Shown: positions 42,963 to 51,681 of the stretch, in pieces
How the letters are laid out: the number at the start of each line of letters is the position of its first letter
Numbering within the stretch: position 1 is the first letter of the stretch
Assembly: GCF_001767395.1 (NCBI RefSeq)
Contig: NZ_CP017014.1
Location: 2,984,501 to 3,048,500 of the forward strand
Reading direction: 5' to 3'
Length of the DNA: 64,000 bases
Source: Rhodococcus sp. WMMA185
GTDB lineage: Bacteria > Actinomycetota > Actinomycetes > Mycobacteriales > Mycobacteriaceae
Translations under genes and position numbers: made by a program
The notes under the pieces: generated by a model
What the model saw: the letters and a program-made list of their open reading frames with translations, nothing else
The model's database searches: none
Told to the model about the DNA's origin: nothing

Positions 42963-44255
42963 TCAGCTGCCGGTGAAGCTTCCCCACGGGACGGAGGGCT
43001 TGTCTTTGATCTCGACGGAAACCTCGAGGACCGCGGGGTCTCCGGAGCCGTCGAATTGGAATGCGGTCAGAGTGAAGTTGTAGGTCGCGGGAATCGGTGG
43101 CGTGCCTGACAAGACACCCTGCTCACTCAACGTGACGCCGTAGGGCAGGACACCATCGGTCACATGCACAATCGGTGCCGGGTTTCCAGTCACCGTGAAC
43201 GCGTAATGGTAAGGCTCGTTAGCGAAGCCGACGGGCGGTGTACCCGTCAGGGCGGGTGGTGTCTCCACCTCGGCTTCGATTGCGACGACCGACACCGGTC
43301 CTCTGCTGCTCTGGTTGGTGATGTAGGCGTGGGTGCCATCCGGGGTGATCGCCGCATGACCAGGGGAGTTCTCGAGAGGGATGGAGCCGGCGACCGTGTT
43401 GGTGCGGGTATCGATCACCCGCACTCGGTGTTGATCGGTGGTGATGTAGGCGCGAGCACCGTCCGGAGTGAACGTCACCTCGCGCGAATAGCGCACGTCG
43501 CCGATGGTGGCGGTGACCTCATTGGTGGCGGTGTCGATCACCGACACTTGCCCCGTATTAGTGACGTAGGCGTAGTCCCCGTTCGGGGTGACTGCCACCC
43601 CGAGCGGCTCGTCGCCAACCGGGACATTGGTGGTGACTTCATTGGTGGCGGTGTCGATCACCGACACTTGCCCCCCCATGTTGGCGACGTAGGCCGAATC
43701 CCCGTTCGGGTTCACCGCCACCACTCTCGGACGGTCGCCGACATCGACAGTTTCGACCACGGTGTTGGTGTCTGTGTCGATCACCGACACCGTGTCGTCA
43801 TTGAAATTGGTCACATAGGCGAAGTCTCCGCTCGGGGTGAGCGCCACCCCGAGCGGCCAGTCGCCGACTGCGATGGTTTCGATGACCGTGTTGGTGCCGG
43901 TATCGATCACTCGCACGTGGTCCTCATCGGTGGCGATGTAGGCGCGGCCACCGTCCGGAGTGATCGCTATGCCTTCCGGACTTTCGCCGTCCAGGAAGGT
44001 TTCGGTTACCACGTTGGTAGCGGTGTCGATCACCTGTACCGAGTTGCGGCTCGAGACGTAGGCGCGGGCTCCGTCTGGGGTGATCACCACCTGGTACGGC
44101 CAATTGTGAACCGGGATGTTGGCGGTGACGACGTCAGCGTCCACCGGGCCGACAGCAGTAGTAAGCAGTGTGGCTACGGTGAGAAGGGTGCCTCTGAGTG
44201 CCGTTGACGCCCGTGGCAATCCGATGTGTGAACGCTGTCGATCAATGGTAGTCAT
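42963..44255 (-). CDS. exported seven-bladed YVTN propeller with He_PIG-like domain
   Basis: 430 residues from ATG 44255 (AAGGGG upstream). After a signal sequence (to about residue 37) come seven YVTN-type blades of 40-42 residues (for example VALTPSGDFAYVTNFNDDTVSVIDT). An Ig-like putative-Ig (He_PIG) unit follows, with GTPPVGFANEPYHYAFTVTG and VLSGTPPIPATYNFTLTAF. The protein ends in SFTGS. It is a relative of the four-gene propeller array at the right edge of the window but carries the extra domain. Probably a surface binding protein; there are no catalytic motifs. Confidence 0.85.
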   Translation of the reverse strand: MTTIDRQRSHIGLPRASTALRGTLLTVATLLTTAVGPVDADVVTANIPVHNWPYQVVITPDGARAYVSSRNSVQVIDTATNVVTETFLDGESPEGIAITPDGGRAYIATDEDHVRVIDTGTNTVIETIAVGDWPLGVALTPSGDFAYVTNFNDDTVSVIDTDTNTVVETVDVGDRPRVVAVNPNGDSAYVANMGGQVSVIDTATNEVTTNVPVGDEPLGVAVTPNGDYAYVTNTGQVSVIDTATNEVTATIGDVRYSREVTFTPDGARAYITTDQHRVRVIDTRTNTVAGSIPLENSPGHAAITPDGTHAYITNQSSRGPVSVVAIEAEVETPPALTGTPPVGFANEPYHYAFTVTGNPAPIVHVTDGVLPYGVTLSEQGVLSGTPPIPATYNFTLTAFQFDGSGDPAVLEVSVEIKDKPSVPWGSFTGS

Positions 44256-44520
44256 AGTGTTGTGCCCCTTCGGAAAAATCCGCACCCCCCGGGCACGGAG
44301 TGGCCACGGGAGGTAGCCACACCCAATGAACATACATACCGGGCGTTCGCCCAAGATCGCCCGGCGGCATTGGCCATCGTTCTCGCGACGTCGGCACTGC
44401 GAATCTTGCAACGAATCTCGAGCCCCTCCCCCAGGGAGACAAGACTATTGCGGACGTGTCAGCCGGTGCGGGCGGCTAGGCAGTCCCTCGGCGAGCCTTC
44501 ACCTTCGCCAGCTCTTCTGC

Positions 44521-44748
44521 CTAGTAAGGGCTGTCCTTCAGGAGCCGATTCTGTCGGGCCAGCTCGAGTGCACAATCAACCTCTTCATCCGTGAGGTCGT
44601 CCCGCTTCAAGCCGGTACCGATGAAAGCGGTCAGCTGGACGACAGCATCCTGCTCAATGTGATACTCCAGCCGCCGACGAGCATCCTCATCCAAATGGGT
44701 TGTGTACCTGTCGACCAACCGATCCAGCAGCTCACTCCCGGTCATCAC
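44521..44748 (-). CDS. small helical protein of unknown function
   Basis: 75 residues and highly charged (SELLDRLVDRYTTHLDEDARRRLEYHIEQ...). All-helical by appearance, with no membrane segment or cysteine. The composition looks like a real protein rather than a shadow. Start at one of the two adjacent ATGs (44748/44745). I do not recognise it; a chaperone-like or antitoxin-like role would be a guess only. Confidence 0.55.
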   Translation of the reverse strand: MMTGSELLDRLVDRYTTHLDEDARRRLEYHIEQDAVVQLTAFIGTGLKRDDLTDEEVDCALELARQNRLLKDSPY

Positions 44749-44884
44749 CGCGTGAGGCTAGCACCCCGTTCAACCCTCTAGCGGCCGATCCGAGACCGTG
44801 GGTTTCAGTTCGGACGCTATTCGGAAAGAACGGCATTGGAAGCTCGAGACTTTTAGCGAACGCCCCAAAAGGCCTACAAGCAAC

Positions 44885-45760
44885 TCAGTTCGGCTGGACG
44901 ATGACCGGGCTGCCCGCGGGGATCGGGAGGACACCGTTGAGCTTGCCCGCCTTGATAGCGAGGTAGGCAACCAATGCGTTCTGGTCATTGTTGAACAACG
45001 CCTTGAGCGGTTCGAGACCCTGTGCCTCGCTGAGGACCTGTGTATTACGTTCCTGTTGGCTGCGGTTGTCCTGGATCGCCTGGGCGACGCCCTCGATCGA
45101 CTTCTGCATCTCCGGGGAGACCGCGGGCTTTTGGAGCGTGATGCCGATCTTGTCAGCAGGGAAGTAGGCAGCGTTCCCGGTGGCCTGCTCGATGTACGTG
45201 GGGAGCAGCTCCTTCAGTTTGGACTCCCATTTGCCCTGTGCCCCATCGATGTTGCTGTACAGGTCTGCCCATCCGAATTGCTGGGTGGCGTCGGTGATCG
45301 CGCGATTGAGCGGCTGGGAAAGGTAGACGCTCAGGAGAGTGCTCCAGTCTTCACCGTTGTCGTACTTGCGACCGATCTTCTCGTGGAACTCCTGGAAGAC
45401 GCTGCAGTCTTCGGTGTTGAGTTGGAACCGCATCTGCCCGGAGACAGTGAGCTGGATCTGATCCTTGGACGGCGCGGTGTATGCGAGGTTGTCCCCGATG
45501 GGATTCCCGTCTCCGTTGGTGGCATTGTCGAAGACGAAGGTTCGCTGACCTGCCGGGTACTGATAGTAGTTGTCCGTGATCGCCTTGAAAGCGCGTTCGG
45601 AGGGCTGGACGCAGGAGTCGAACTGGATGGCCTGGAACGGTCCGCCGTTGTAGTCCACCGCAGCCTGGTCGGGCTCGTTGCTGACGACTGTGCAGCCGGA
45701 CAACGCCAGGGCGCCGACGGCGAGAGCTACAGCGGTCAGAGGGATACGACGACGGATCAT
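44885..45760 (-). CDS. SPFH/band-7-like lipoprotein
   Basis: 291 residues from ATG 45760. The lipobox is LALSGC. The mature part has a beta-rich region with DQIQLTVSGQMRFQLNTEDC (resembling the SPFH core). It is followed by LLSVYLSQPLNRAITDATQQFGW and a long helix with PEMQKSIEGVAQAIQDNRSQQERNTQVLSEAQG, which is like the band-7 coiled coil. SPFH proteins are normally cytoplasmic or anchored by a TM helix, so a lipid-anchored extracytoplasmic form is unusual. Seen in some actinobacterial and phage-related loci; the role here is unknown. Confidence 0.7.
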   Translation of the reverse strand: MIRRRIPLTAVALAVGALALSGCTVVSNEPDQAAVDYNGGPFQAIQFDSCVQPSERAFKAITDNYYQYPAGQRTFVFDNATNGDGNPIGDNLAYTAPSKDQIQLTVSGQMRFQLNTEDCSVFQEFHEKIGRKYDNGEDWSTLLSVYLSQPLNRAITDATQQFGWADLYSNIDGAQGKWESKLKELLPTYIEQATGNAAYFPADKIGITLQKPAVSPEMQKSIEGVAQAIQDNRSQQERNTQVLSEAQGLEPLKALFNNDQNALVAYLAIKAGKLNGVLPIPAGSPVIVQPN

Positions 45761-45974
45761 GAAGAGTTCCAATCCATTTGAGGGCCATTGTTAGTGGCTA
45801 ATCAAGGTATCACAGCCCACCGCAAGCGATTACACGGCAGTAGCTCCACCGACCATCGCCATCAATCACGATCGGACCTCGGGCTTGCCGGGCCGTCCTG
45901 TCGGCGCCCCGAGGTCGTCGGGCTACCGTGTACGTACGCTCGTTAGGTCGGCCGAATCGAGGAGGAACCGGACG

Positions 45975-46610
45975 ATGAGTGGACGTACCCCCGGTGAGCG
46001 CGTCTTCAGCCAGTGGGAGGAGATCACTGCCGCCAACCCAGCCCATTCCACGTGGTACGTGGAACGGTTCCGCGCCATGGCGGCCGAAGGCAAGGACATC
46101 GTCGGCGAAGCGCGTCTCATCGACGCGATGCTCGGCCGCGGCGGACGGGTTCTCGACGCAGGGTGCGGGCCGGGACGCCTGGGAGGTTACCTGCACAAAG
46201 CCGGTCATGTCGTGGTCGGCGTCGATCTCGATCCGGTGCTGATCGCGGCAGCGGAGGAAGATTATCCCGGCCCGACATGGCTCGTGGGCGATCTGGCCGA
46301 GTTGGACCTGCCTGCCCGTGGGGTAGCAGCCGACTTCGACGTCATCGTGTGTGCAGGCAACGTTATGACCTTCCTCGCCCCGTCCACCCGCGAAGCGGTG
46401 CTGTCCGGGTTCGCCCGCCATCTCGCCCCCACCGGCCGCGTGGTCGTGGGATTCGGCGCCGGCAGGGAATACGAGTTCCCGCAGTTTCTCGACGACGCCA
46501 CTGCCGGCGGCCTCGCTGTGGATGTGCTGCTCTCGACGTGGGATCTGCGCCCGTTCACCGACGATTCCGAGTTCCTGGTGGCCGTGCTCTCACTCGAAGA
46601 CCGACGCTAA
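45975..46610 (+). CDS. class I SAM-dependent methyltransferase
   Basis: 211 residues. RVLDAGCGPGRLGGYLHKAG is motif I (SAM binding), VVGVDLD ends motif II with its acidic residue, and DFDVIVCAGNVM is motif IV. No accessory domain is present, and the substrate cannot be inferred. Start ATG 45975 with GAGGAGG upstream, one of the clearest ribosome sites in the window. Ends 18 bases from the convergent ligD stop. Confidence 0.87.
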   Translation: MSGRTPGERVFSQWEEITAANPAHSTWYVERFRAMAAEGKDIVGEARLIDAMLGRGGRVLDAGCGPGRLGGYLHKAGHVVVGVDLDPVLIAAAEEDYPGPTWLVGDLAELDLPARGVAADFDVIVCAGNVMTFLAPSTREAVLSGFARHLAPTGRVVVGFGAGREYEFPQFLDDATAGGLAVDVLLSTWDLRPFTDDSEFLVAVLSLEDRR

Positions 46611-46627
46611 CAGTACAACTAGCCCGG

Positions 46628-48907
46628 TCAGACTCGATCCACCTCTACCTTCACGTCCTCGGGCGCCTTGTCGTCCCTGAGGCCGCGCCAACTCGGGTGT
46701 CGTAGCCGCCCGGATTCGGTCCATTCCATGAACCGCACCTCCCCTACCAGTGTGGGCGTCACCCACACCGCATCCCTGCGGTCGGCGGTGGGCAGGGTGT
46801 CGATGAACGGACTGGTCGCAGTTTCGAGCGGGTGCAGCATCGACGCGAGTTCCCGTAGGTCGCGCTGGGTGAATCCGGTTCCCACCCGACCGACGTAGCG
46901 AAGTCCACCGCTGTCGGGGATGCCGAGCAACAACGACCCGATCCCCTCCGACCGCGCGCCCCGACCCCGGCGCCACCCTCCGATCACGACTTCCTGTGTG
47001 CGCCAGTTCTTCACCTTGATCCAACTCGACCCGCGCTTGCCCGGCAGATACACCGAGTCGCGGCGCTTGGCGACGACGCCTTCCCACCCCTTGCCTCGAC
47101 TGAAATCCAGCGCCTCCTGCGCAGGACCGTGCAGTTGCGGGGGAACCACCAGGTCATCCACCTTGGCCGCCAACGCTTCGAGGACCCGGCGCCGGTCGGT
47201 GTACTTCTTACGCAGCAACGACACCCCGTCGAGGTACAGCACGTCGAATGCCAGAAAGTGCGGCTCGCCTCCCTGCTGCAACAGACCGAAGTCGGATACC
47301 CCTCGATCGTCGAACGCGACCACCTCGCCATCGAGGACCACCTCGTGATCACCGAGAGCCTCTGCCAGCCAACCCAATCGCGGGTAGTCACCGGTTTTGT
47401 CGTTGCCCGTCCGGCTCATCAACCGCAGACGACCACCACTGACCTCGGCGATCACTCTGACCCCATCCCATTTTCCTTCGAACGCCCACGCGTCGGATTC
47501 CAGTCCGTCGAGGGTCCCGGGAGTGGCGAGCATGGGTGAGAGCCCACGCGGCAGGTCCGACGATCCGGGTCCGGAGGCTTCCTGGTTCTTCATCAAGTGC
47601 ATCAGCCACTGGTCACCCTTGGTGTGGATCAGCGCGAAACGGCCCCTTGCCTTTTCACCGCGCAACCGGACGATCACCTCGTCGTCCCGCCATTTCTCTG
47701 CGTCGTACGTCCCCGAGTCCCAGATGGTCATCACGCCGCCGCCGTACTCACCCTTCGGGATGGTTCCCGCGAACGTGAGGTACTCGAGCGGATGGTCTTC
47801 GGTGCGCACGGCCAGTCGGTTCTCCGACGGCGTAGTCGGCACGTTCTTGGGCACCGCCCAGGACACGAGGACACCGTCGCGTTCGAGGCGGAGATCGTAA
47901 TGAAGACGCCGAGCGTGGTGTTCCTGGATGACGAATCTGCTGTTATCTCCGGGCCTCACCACGGACGGCATCGGCTCGGGTGTGCGCCCAGGGTCGCGCT
48001 TGCGTCGATACTCGGCGAGGGTGGCCGCACCCTCCCACGGCGGGTCGAGACCGGCAAGCAGGTCGCCGTCCGACTCCCATCGTTCGAGGACCTCCTCGAA
48101 CCGCAACTGCCGTAGATCGGGGTCGTCGAGTTCATCCCAGGTCCTCGGCGCCGCGACCCACGGCTGGGAGCGGCCCCGCAGTGAATAGGGCGCGATCGTG
48201 GTCTTCGACGGGTTGTTCTGGCTCCAGTCGACGAATACCTTGCCGGCGCGCACCGCCTTCGCCATGCTTGCGGTGACGAGTTCGGGACGCAGTGCCTCGA
48301 GGCCCGTCGCCACCTGCTTCGCTACAGTCGACGGACCCGCACCTTCGAGCTTGCGGTCGAGCGGTACGTATAGATGAATACCCTTGCTACCGCTGGTAAC
48401 TGGAAATGTGGTCCAGCCAAGGTTCGCGACGAGATCCCGCACCGCCCGAGCCACCTCCGCGCACTCGGGCAGCCCCGCTCCCGGACCGGGATCCAGGTCG
48501 AACACGATACGGGTGGCCGACCCACGTCGCTGCCCCTCGAAGCGCCATTGCGGCACGTGCAGTTCGAGGGCGGCCTGCTGCCCTGCCCAGGCAAGGGCAG
48601 CGACCGAATTCAGCAGGGGGTACTGCACAGTGCGATCGGAGTGCTCGAGGGACCGCCGCTCGAGCCACGCGGGCACCGAGGACGCCAGGTTCTTCTCGAA
48701 GAACGACTCGCTGTCCACCCCGTTGGGCCACCGCTTGCGCGTGGCGGCACGGTCGGCGATATGGGGGAGCATGGCGGGTGCGATCCGGGTGTAATAGTCG
48801 ACCACCTCACCCTTCGTCGTTCCCGAGTCCGGGTAGAGAACCTTGCCGAGGTTGGTCAGCGACAGTCGATGTCCGCCGATCGTGATCTGTCGGGTCCCCG
48901 CCGTCAT
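46628..48907 (-). CDS. ligD: NHEJ ATP-dependent DNA ligase LigD (POL-PE-LIG)
   Basis: 759 residues from ATG 48907. The polymerase/primase domain comes first (about 1-290; RIVFDLDPGPG metal site and FVDWSQNNPSKTTIAPYSLR), then the 3'-phosphoesterase domain (FVIQEHHARRLHYDLRLE; IPKGEYGGG), then the ligase domain (FEGKWDGVRV with the nucleophilic Lys). This is the domain order of Mycobacterium LigD. It repairs double-strand breaks with the Ku protein; no ku gene is in the window, whereas ku is adjacent in mycobacteria. A start at 48931 is possible but lacks conservation. Confidence 0.95.
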   Translation of the reverse strand: MTAGTRQITIGGHRLSLTNLGKVLYPDSGTTKGEVVDYYTRIAPAMLPHIADRAATRKRWPNGVDSESFFEKNLASSVPAWLERRSLEHSDRTVQYPLLNSVAALAWAGQQAALELHVPQWRFEGQRRGSATRIVFDLDPGPGAGLPECAEVARAVRDLVANLGWTTFPVTSGSKGIHLYVPLDRKLEGAGPSTVAKQVATGLEALRPELVTASMAKAVRAGKVFVDWSQNNPSKTTIAPYSLRGRSQPWVAAPRTWDELDDPDLRQLRFEEVLERWESDGDLLAGLDPPWEGAATLAEYRRKRDPGRTPEPMPSVVRPGDNSRFVIQEHHARRLHYDLRLERDGVLVSWAVPKNVPTTPSENRLAVRTEDHPLEYLTFAGTIPKGEYGGGVMTIWDSGTYDAEKWRDDEVIVRLRGEKARGRFALIHTKGDQWLMHLMKNQEASGPGSSDLPRGLSPMLATPGTLDGLESDAWAFEGKWDGVRVIAEVSGGRLRLMSRTGNDKTGDYPRLGWLAEALGDHEVVLDGEVVAFDDRGVSDFGLLQQGGEPHFLAFDVLYLDGVSLLRKKYTDRRRVLEALAAKVDDLVVPPQLHGPAQEALDFSRGKGWEGVVAKRRDSVYLPGKRGSSWIKVKNWRTQEVVIGGWRRGRGARSEGIGSLLLGIPDSGGLRYVGRVGTGFTQRDLRELASMLHPLETATSPFIDTLPTADRRDAVWVTPTLVGEVRFMEWTESGRLRHPSWRGLRDDKAPEDVKVEVDRV

Positions 48908-49002
48908 GCACACCTCCCGCCGCCAATACATACATATTGTGCGACATATTGTGCGCCGCGACGTGCTCGTTTTGGTGGATCGCCACCTGCCGAGTCGATC
49001 GC

Positions 49003-49434
49003 TTACTCGTACAGTTCGGCGAACGTCCGAAGCGACTTCTCGATATCGCCTTTCAATGCCCTCGCGACACTCGAGCCGATGGGCCCGAACAGGGGTGCGC
49101 CGCCCAACTCGATCGTGAACGCCATCTCGGACAGGCTGTTCTTCGCCTTGACCTCAACGGCGAGTCCGAGCTTCACGCCTCCCTTGCCATCGCCCTTCAG
49201 GACGATGCGGCTGGGAGCGTCGTACTCCTTGATCGTCCACTTCACCCGGTTGCGCAGGCCCTTGACGGTCACGACCGAACTGACGACGGTGCCCACCGTC
49301 AGGGTATCGGGGAGTTCGCCGCGCCAGGCTTCGTGAACCATCAACCACCTGTCGAATTGCTGCAGACTGGACGCTCGGTCCCAGGTGTCTTGCGGGCTGA
49401 GGGGGACGTCGGTCTTGACCGTGAGTTTCGCCAT
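49003..49434 (-). CDS. SRPBCC (START-like) domain protein
   Basis: 143 residues with the START/polyketide-cyclase fold pattern. It opens AKLTVKTDVPLSPQDTWDRASS, has a central beta-sheet with KWTIKEYDAPSRIVLKG, and closes with a long C-terminal helix containing ALKGDIEKSLRTFAELYE. These domains bind hydrophobic ligands. Start ATG 49434. It lies between ligD and actP with separate gaps, and nothing nearby indicates a ligand. Confidence 0.8.
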   Translation of the reverse strand: MAKLTVKTDVPLSPQDTWDRASSLQQFDRWLMVHEAWRGELPDTLTVGTVVSSVVTVKGLRNRVKWTIKEYDAPSRIVLKGDGKGGVKLGLAVEVKAKNSLSEMAFTIELGGAPLFGPIGSSVARALKGDIEKSLRTFAELYE

Positions 49435-49456
49435 TCGGGCAGCCTAGAGCAGTGGA

Positions 49457-49483
49457 AAAGCAGGTCCCCCCCGAACCTGCTTT
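49457..49483 (-). terminator. intrinsic terminator downstream of actP
   Basis: AAAGCAGGT pairs with ACCTGCTTT around a C-rich loop. On the minus strand the hairpin is followed by TTTTCC, suiting termination of the actP transcript 18 bases after its stop. Confidence 0.8.
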
Positions 49484-49500
49484 ACCACGCCCTTCGGGTG

Positions 49501-51135
49501 TCAGTGCGAAACAGCTTTCTCCACACCGACGCCGGTCAGCGAGCGAACCTCCATCTCGGCCTGCTTGGCAGGATCTTCCGTCTTGCGCCGGCCGATGTAC
49601 GTGCCCACGATGCCGAGGACGAATGCCAGAGGTATCGAAACGATTCCGGGGTTCGCGAGCGGGAAGAAATCGAAGTCCGCATTCGGGAACATCGACGACG
49701 CCTTGCCGGATACCGCTGGGGAGAACACGATCAGCACGAGGCAGGTGATCAGACCGCCATAAATGCTGAAGAGCGCACCGGTGGTGTTGAACCTCTTCCA
49801 GAACAGCGAGTAGAGCAGTGTCGGCAGGTTCGCCGACGCCGCAACGGCGAAGGCGAGCGCGACAAGGAAGGCGACGTTCTGCCCCATCGCAAGGATGCCG
49901 AGGACGATCGACGCAAGCCCGATCACCACCACGGTGATCCGGGAAACTCTCACTTGTGCTTCTTCCGAAGCTTTTCCGTGCTTGATCACGCTCGCGTAGA
50001 TGTCGTGGGCGAACGACGCAGATGCGGTGATCGCCAGACCCGCGACCACCGCAAGGATGGTGGCGAACGCGACCGCGGAGATGATCGCGAGGAAGAGTGT
50101 GCCGCCGAGCTCGAACGCAAGCAGAGGCGCGGCCGAATTTTCGCCGCCCGGTGCGCCGAGAATCGCGTCGGGGCCGACCATCTTGGCAGCGCCGAACCCG
50201 AGGACGAGGGTGAACAGATAGAACGCGCCGATCAGTCCGATCGCCCAGGTGACCGAGCGCCGGGCTTCCTTGGCGGTGGGAACGGTGTAGAAGCGCATCA
50301 GCACGTGTGGAAGGCCTGCGGTACCGAGAACGAGCGCGATGCCGAGCGAGATGAAGTCGAGCTTGCTCATCGCACTGATGCCGTACTTGGCGCCGGGAGC
50401 GAGCACGTCGCGGCCTGCGATGGCCTCGTTCGCGCTGCCGGAAACGGTCGCCTGAGCGTCGGCCAGCAACTGGGAGAAGTTGCCGCGCACCGCGAGCAGG
50501 ACGAGGAAGAACATGATGCCGGCGCCTGCCACCAGCAGGACCGCTTTGACCATCTGGACGTAGGTCGTGCCCTTCATGCCGCCGACGAGCACATAGACGA
50601 TCATCAGCACGCCGACGACGGCGACGACGACGGACTGGCCGACCTTGCTGTCGACGTCCAGCAGCAGGGCGACGAGCCCGCCGGCGCCCGCCATCTGAGC
50701 CAGGAGGTAGAACAGCGACACGACCAGTGTGGACAGCGCGGCCGCCATTCGCACGGGCCGCTGCTTCAGGCGGAAGCTGAGCACGTCCGCCATAGTGAAC
50801 CGGCCTGTGTTGCGCAACAGTTCCGCAACCAGCATCAGGGCCACCAGCCAGGCGACGAGGAAGCCGATGGAGTAAAGGAAGCCGTCGTAGCCGTACACCG
50901 CGATCGCACCCGCGATACCGAGGAACGACGCCGCCGACAGGTAGTCGCCGGCGATGGCGAAACCGTTTTGCGGACCGGAGAATTGGCCGCCGCCGGTGTA
51001 GAAGTCGGACGCCTTCTTGGTAGTCCGACTCGCACGGATCACGATAGCCATCGTGACCACCACGAACGCGGCAAAAATAGCAATATTGAGAAGCGGGTTT
51101 CCGACGTCGGTACCGGCCGCGAGTGTGGTCGTCAC
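49501..51135 (-). CDS. actP: cation/acetate symporter, SSS family
   Basis: 544 residues, about 13 membrane segments. FAIAGDYLSAASFLGIAGAIA, GLPHVLMRFYTV and AHDIYASVIKHG are hallmarks of the acetate/monocarboxylate branch of sodium:solute symporters (ActP, MctC). The start overlaps the stop of the DUF485 gene by four bases, the usual partner of ActP. Likely imports acetate, propionate or pyruvate. It is the last gene of a cluster headed by a LytS/LytTR two-component system. Confidence 0.9.
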   Translation of the reverse strand: MTTTLAAGTDVGNPLLNIAIFAAFVVVTMAIVIRASRTTKKASDFYTGGGQFSGPQNGFAIAGDYLSAASFLGIAGAIAVYGYDGFLYSIGFLVAWLVALMLVAELLRNTGRFTMADVLSFRLKQRPVRMAAALSTLVVSLFYLLAQMAGAGGLVALLLDVDSKVGQSVVVAVVGVLMIVYVLVGGMKGTTYVQMVKAVLLVAGAGIMFFLVLLAVRGNFSQLLADAQATVSGSANEAIAGRDVLAPGAKYGISAMSKLDFISLGIALVLGTAGLPHVLMRFYTVPTAKEARRSVTWAIGLIGAFYLFTLVLGFGAAKMVGPDAILGAPGGENSAAPLLAFELGGTLFLAIISAVAFATILAVVAGLAITASASFAHDIYASVIKHGKASEEAQVRVSRITVVVIGLASIVLGILAMGQNVAFLVALAFAVAASANLPTLLYSLFWKRFNTTGALFSIYGGLITCLVLIVFSPAVSGKASSMFPNADFDFFPLANPGIVSIPLAFVLGIVGTYIGRRKTEDPAKQAEMEVRSLTGVGVEKAVSH

Positions 51136-51494
51136 TTGACGGGTCCTTCCAGTTCTTCACGAATCGCACGCGCGCGAGGGTCGAGTTCACGGTTGGCGAA
51201 CTTGACGTATAAGGCGGTGATCGCGAACGTGGTCACGAACTGGCCCAAGCCCAGGACGATCCCGATGTTGACGTTACCGATTACCTTGATGGCCATGAAG
51301 TCATGCGCGTACGTCGCCAGCAGGACGTAGCACGCGTACCACGCGAGGAAGAACGCCGTCATGGGAAAGACAAAGCTGCGCAGACGGTGTCGCAACTGCT
51401 GGAACTCCGGACTCGACTGCATGTCTACGAACGCTTGCGCATCAGGGGCGATCCGCTGCTGCGTCAGGCCCTCCCTGAGGTCGGCTGTAGTCAC
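51132..51494 (-). CDS. DUF485 membrane protein, ActP partner
   Basis: 120 residues from GTG 51494 (AAGGAG seven bases upstream). QSSPEFQQLRHRLRSFVFPMTAFFLAWYACYVLLATYAHDFM and NIGIVLGLGQFVTTFAITALYVKFANRELDP are the two TM helices and flanks of the DUF485 (YjcH) family, nearly always coupled to actP, as here. The role in transport is unproven. A 187-base gap precedes it, so it may have its own promoter. The longer frame to 51722 has unlike-protein composition and was dropped. Confidence 0.9.
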   Translation of the reverse strand: MTTADLREGLTQQRIAPDAQAFVDMQSSPEFQQLRHRLRSFVFPMTAFFLAWYACYVLLATYAHDFMAIKVIGNVNIGIVLGLGQFVTTFAITALYVKFANRELDPRARAIREELEGPVK

Positions 51495-51681
51495 TACTGG
51501 CTCCTTGATCGCATGTGAGGTGAACTTCGCGCTGACCCTAATGAGGGGTGCATCACACAGGTGCCACGATTGCGCCCGTCGCACGGTGAGCTGACGGACT
51601 GTGCGCCGAGCGGTCGCCCCACAGCGACGAACGGCGCTCGTTCCGGTGCCCGGTTCGTGCGTGCCGAGACCCGCCCCCGAC

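Noticed and set aside
39755-45975. An integrative element with attachment sites at tRNA-Arg
   Set aside because: No integrase, excisionase or relaxase gene, and no second copy of the tRNA 3' end was found. Kept only as a low-confidence island hypothesis.
49154-51190. A 678-codon minus-strand frame overlapping actP in another frame
   Set aside because: Arg-rich composition with no motifs. The actP frame has clear SSS motifs and correct coupling to DUF485.
48937-51330. A 797-codon open frame on the plus strand across the SRPBCC gene and actP
   Set aside because: It is the antisense of well-supported genes. Its translation is mostly His, Arg, Asp, Glu and Gln without any domain, as expected of the complement of high-GC membrane-protein codons.
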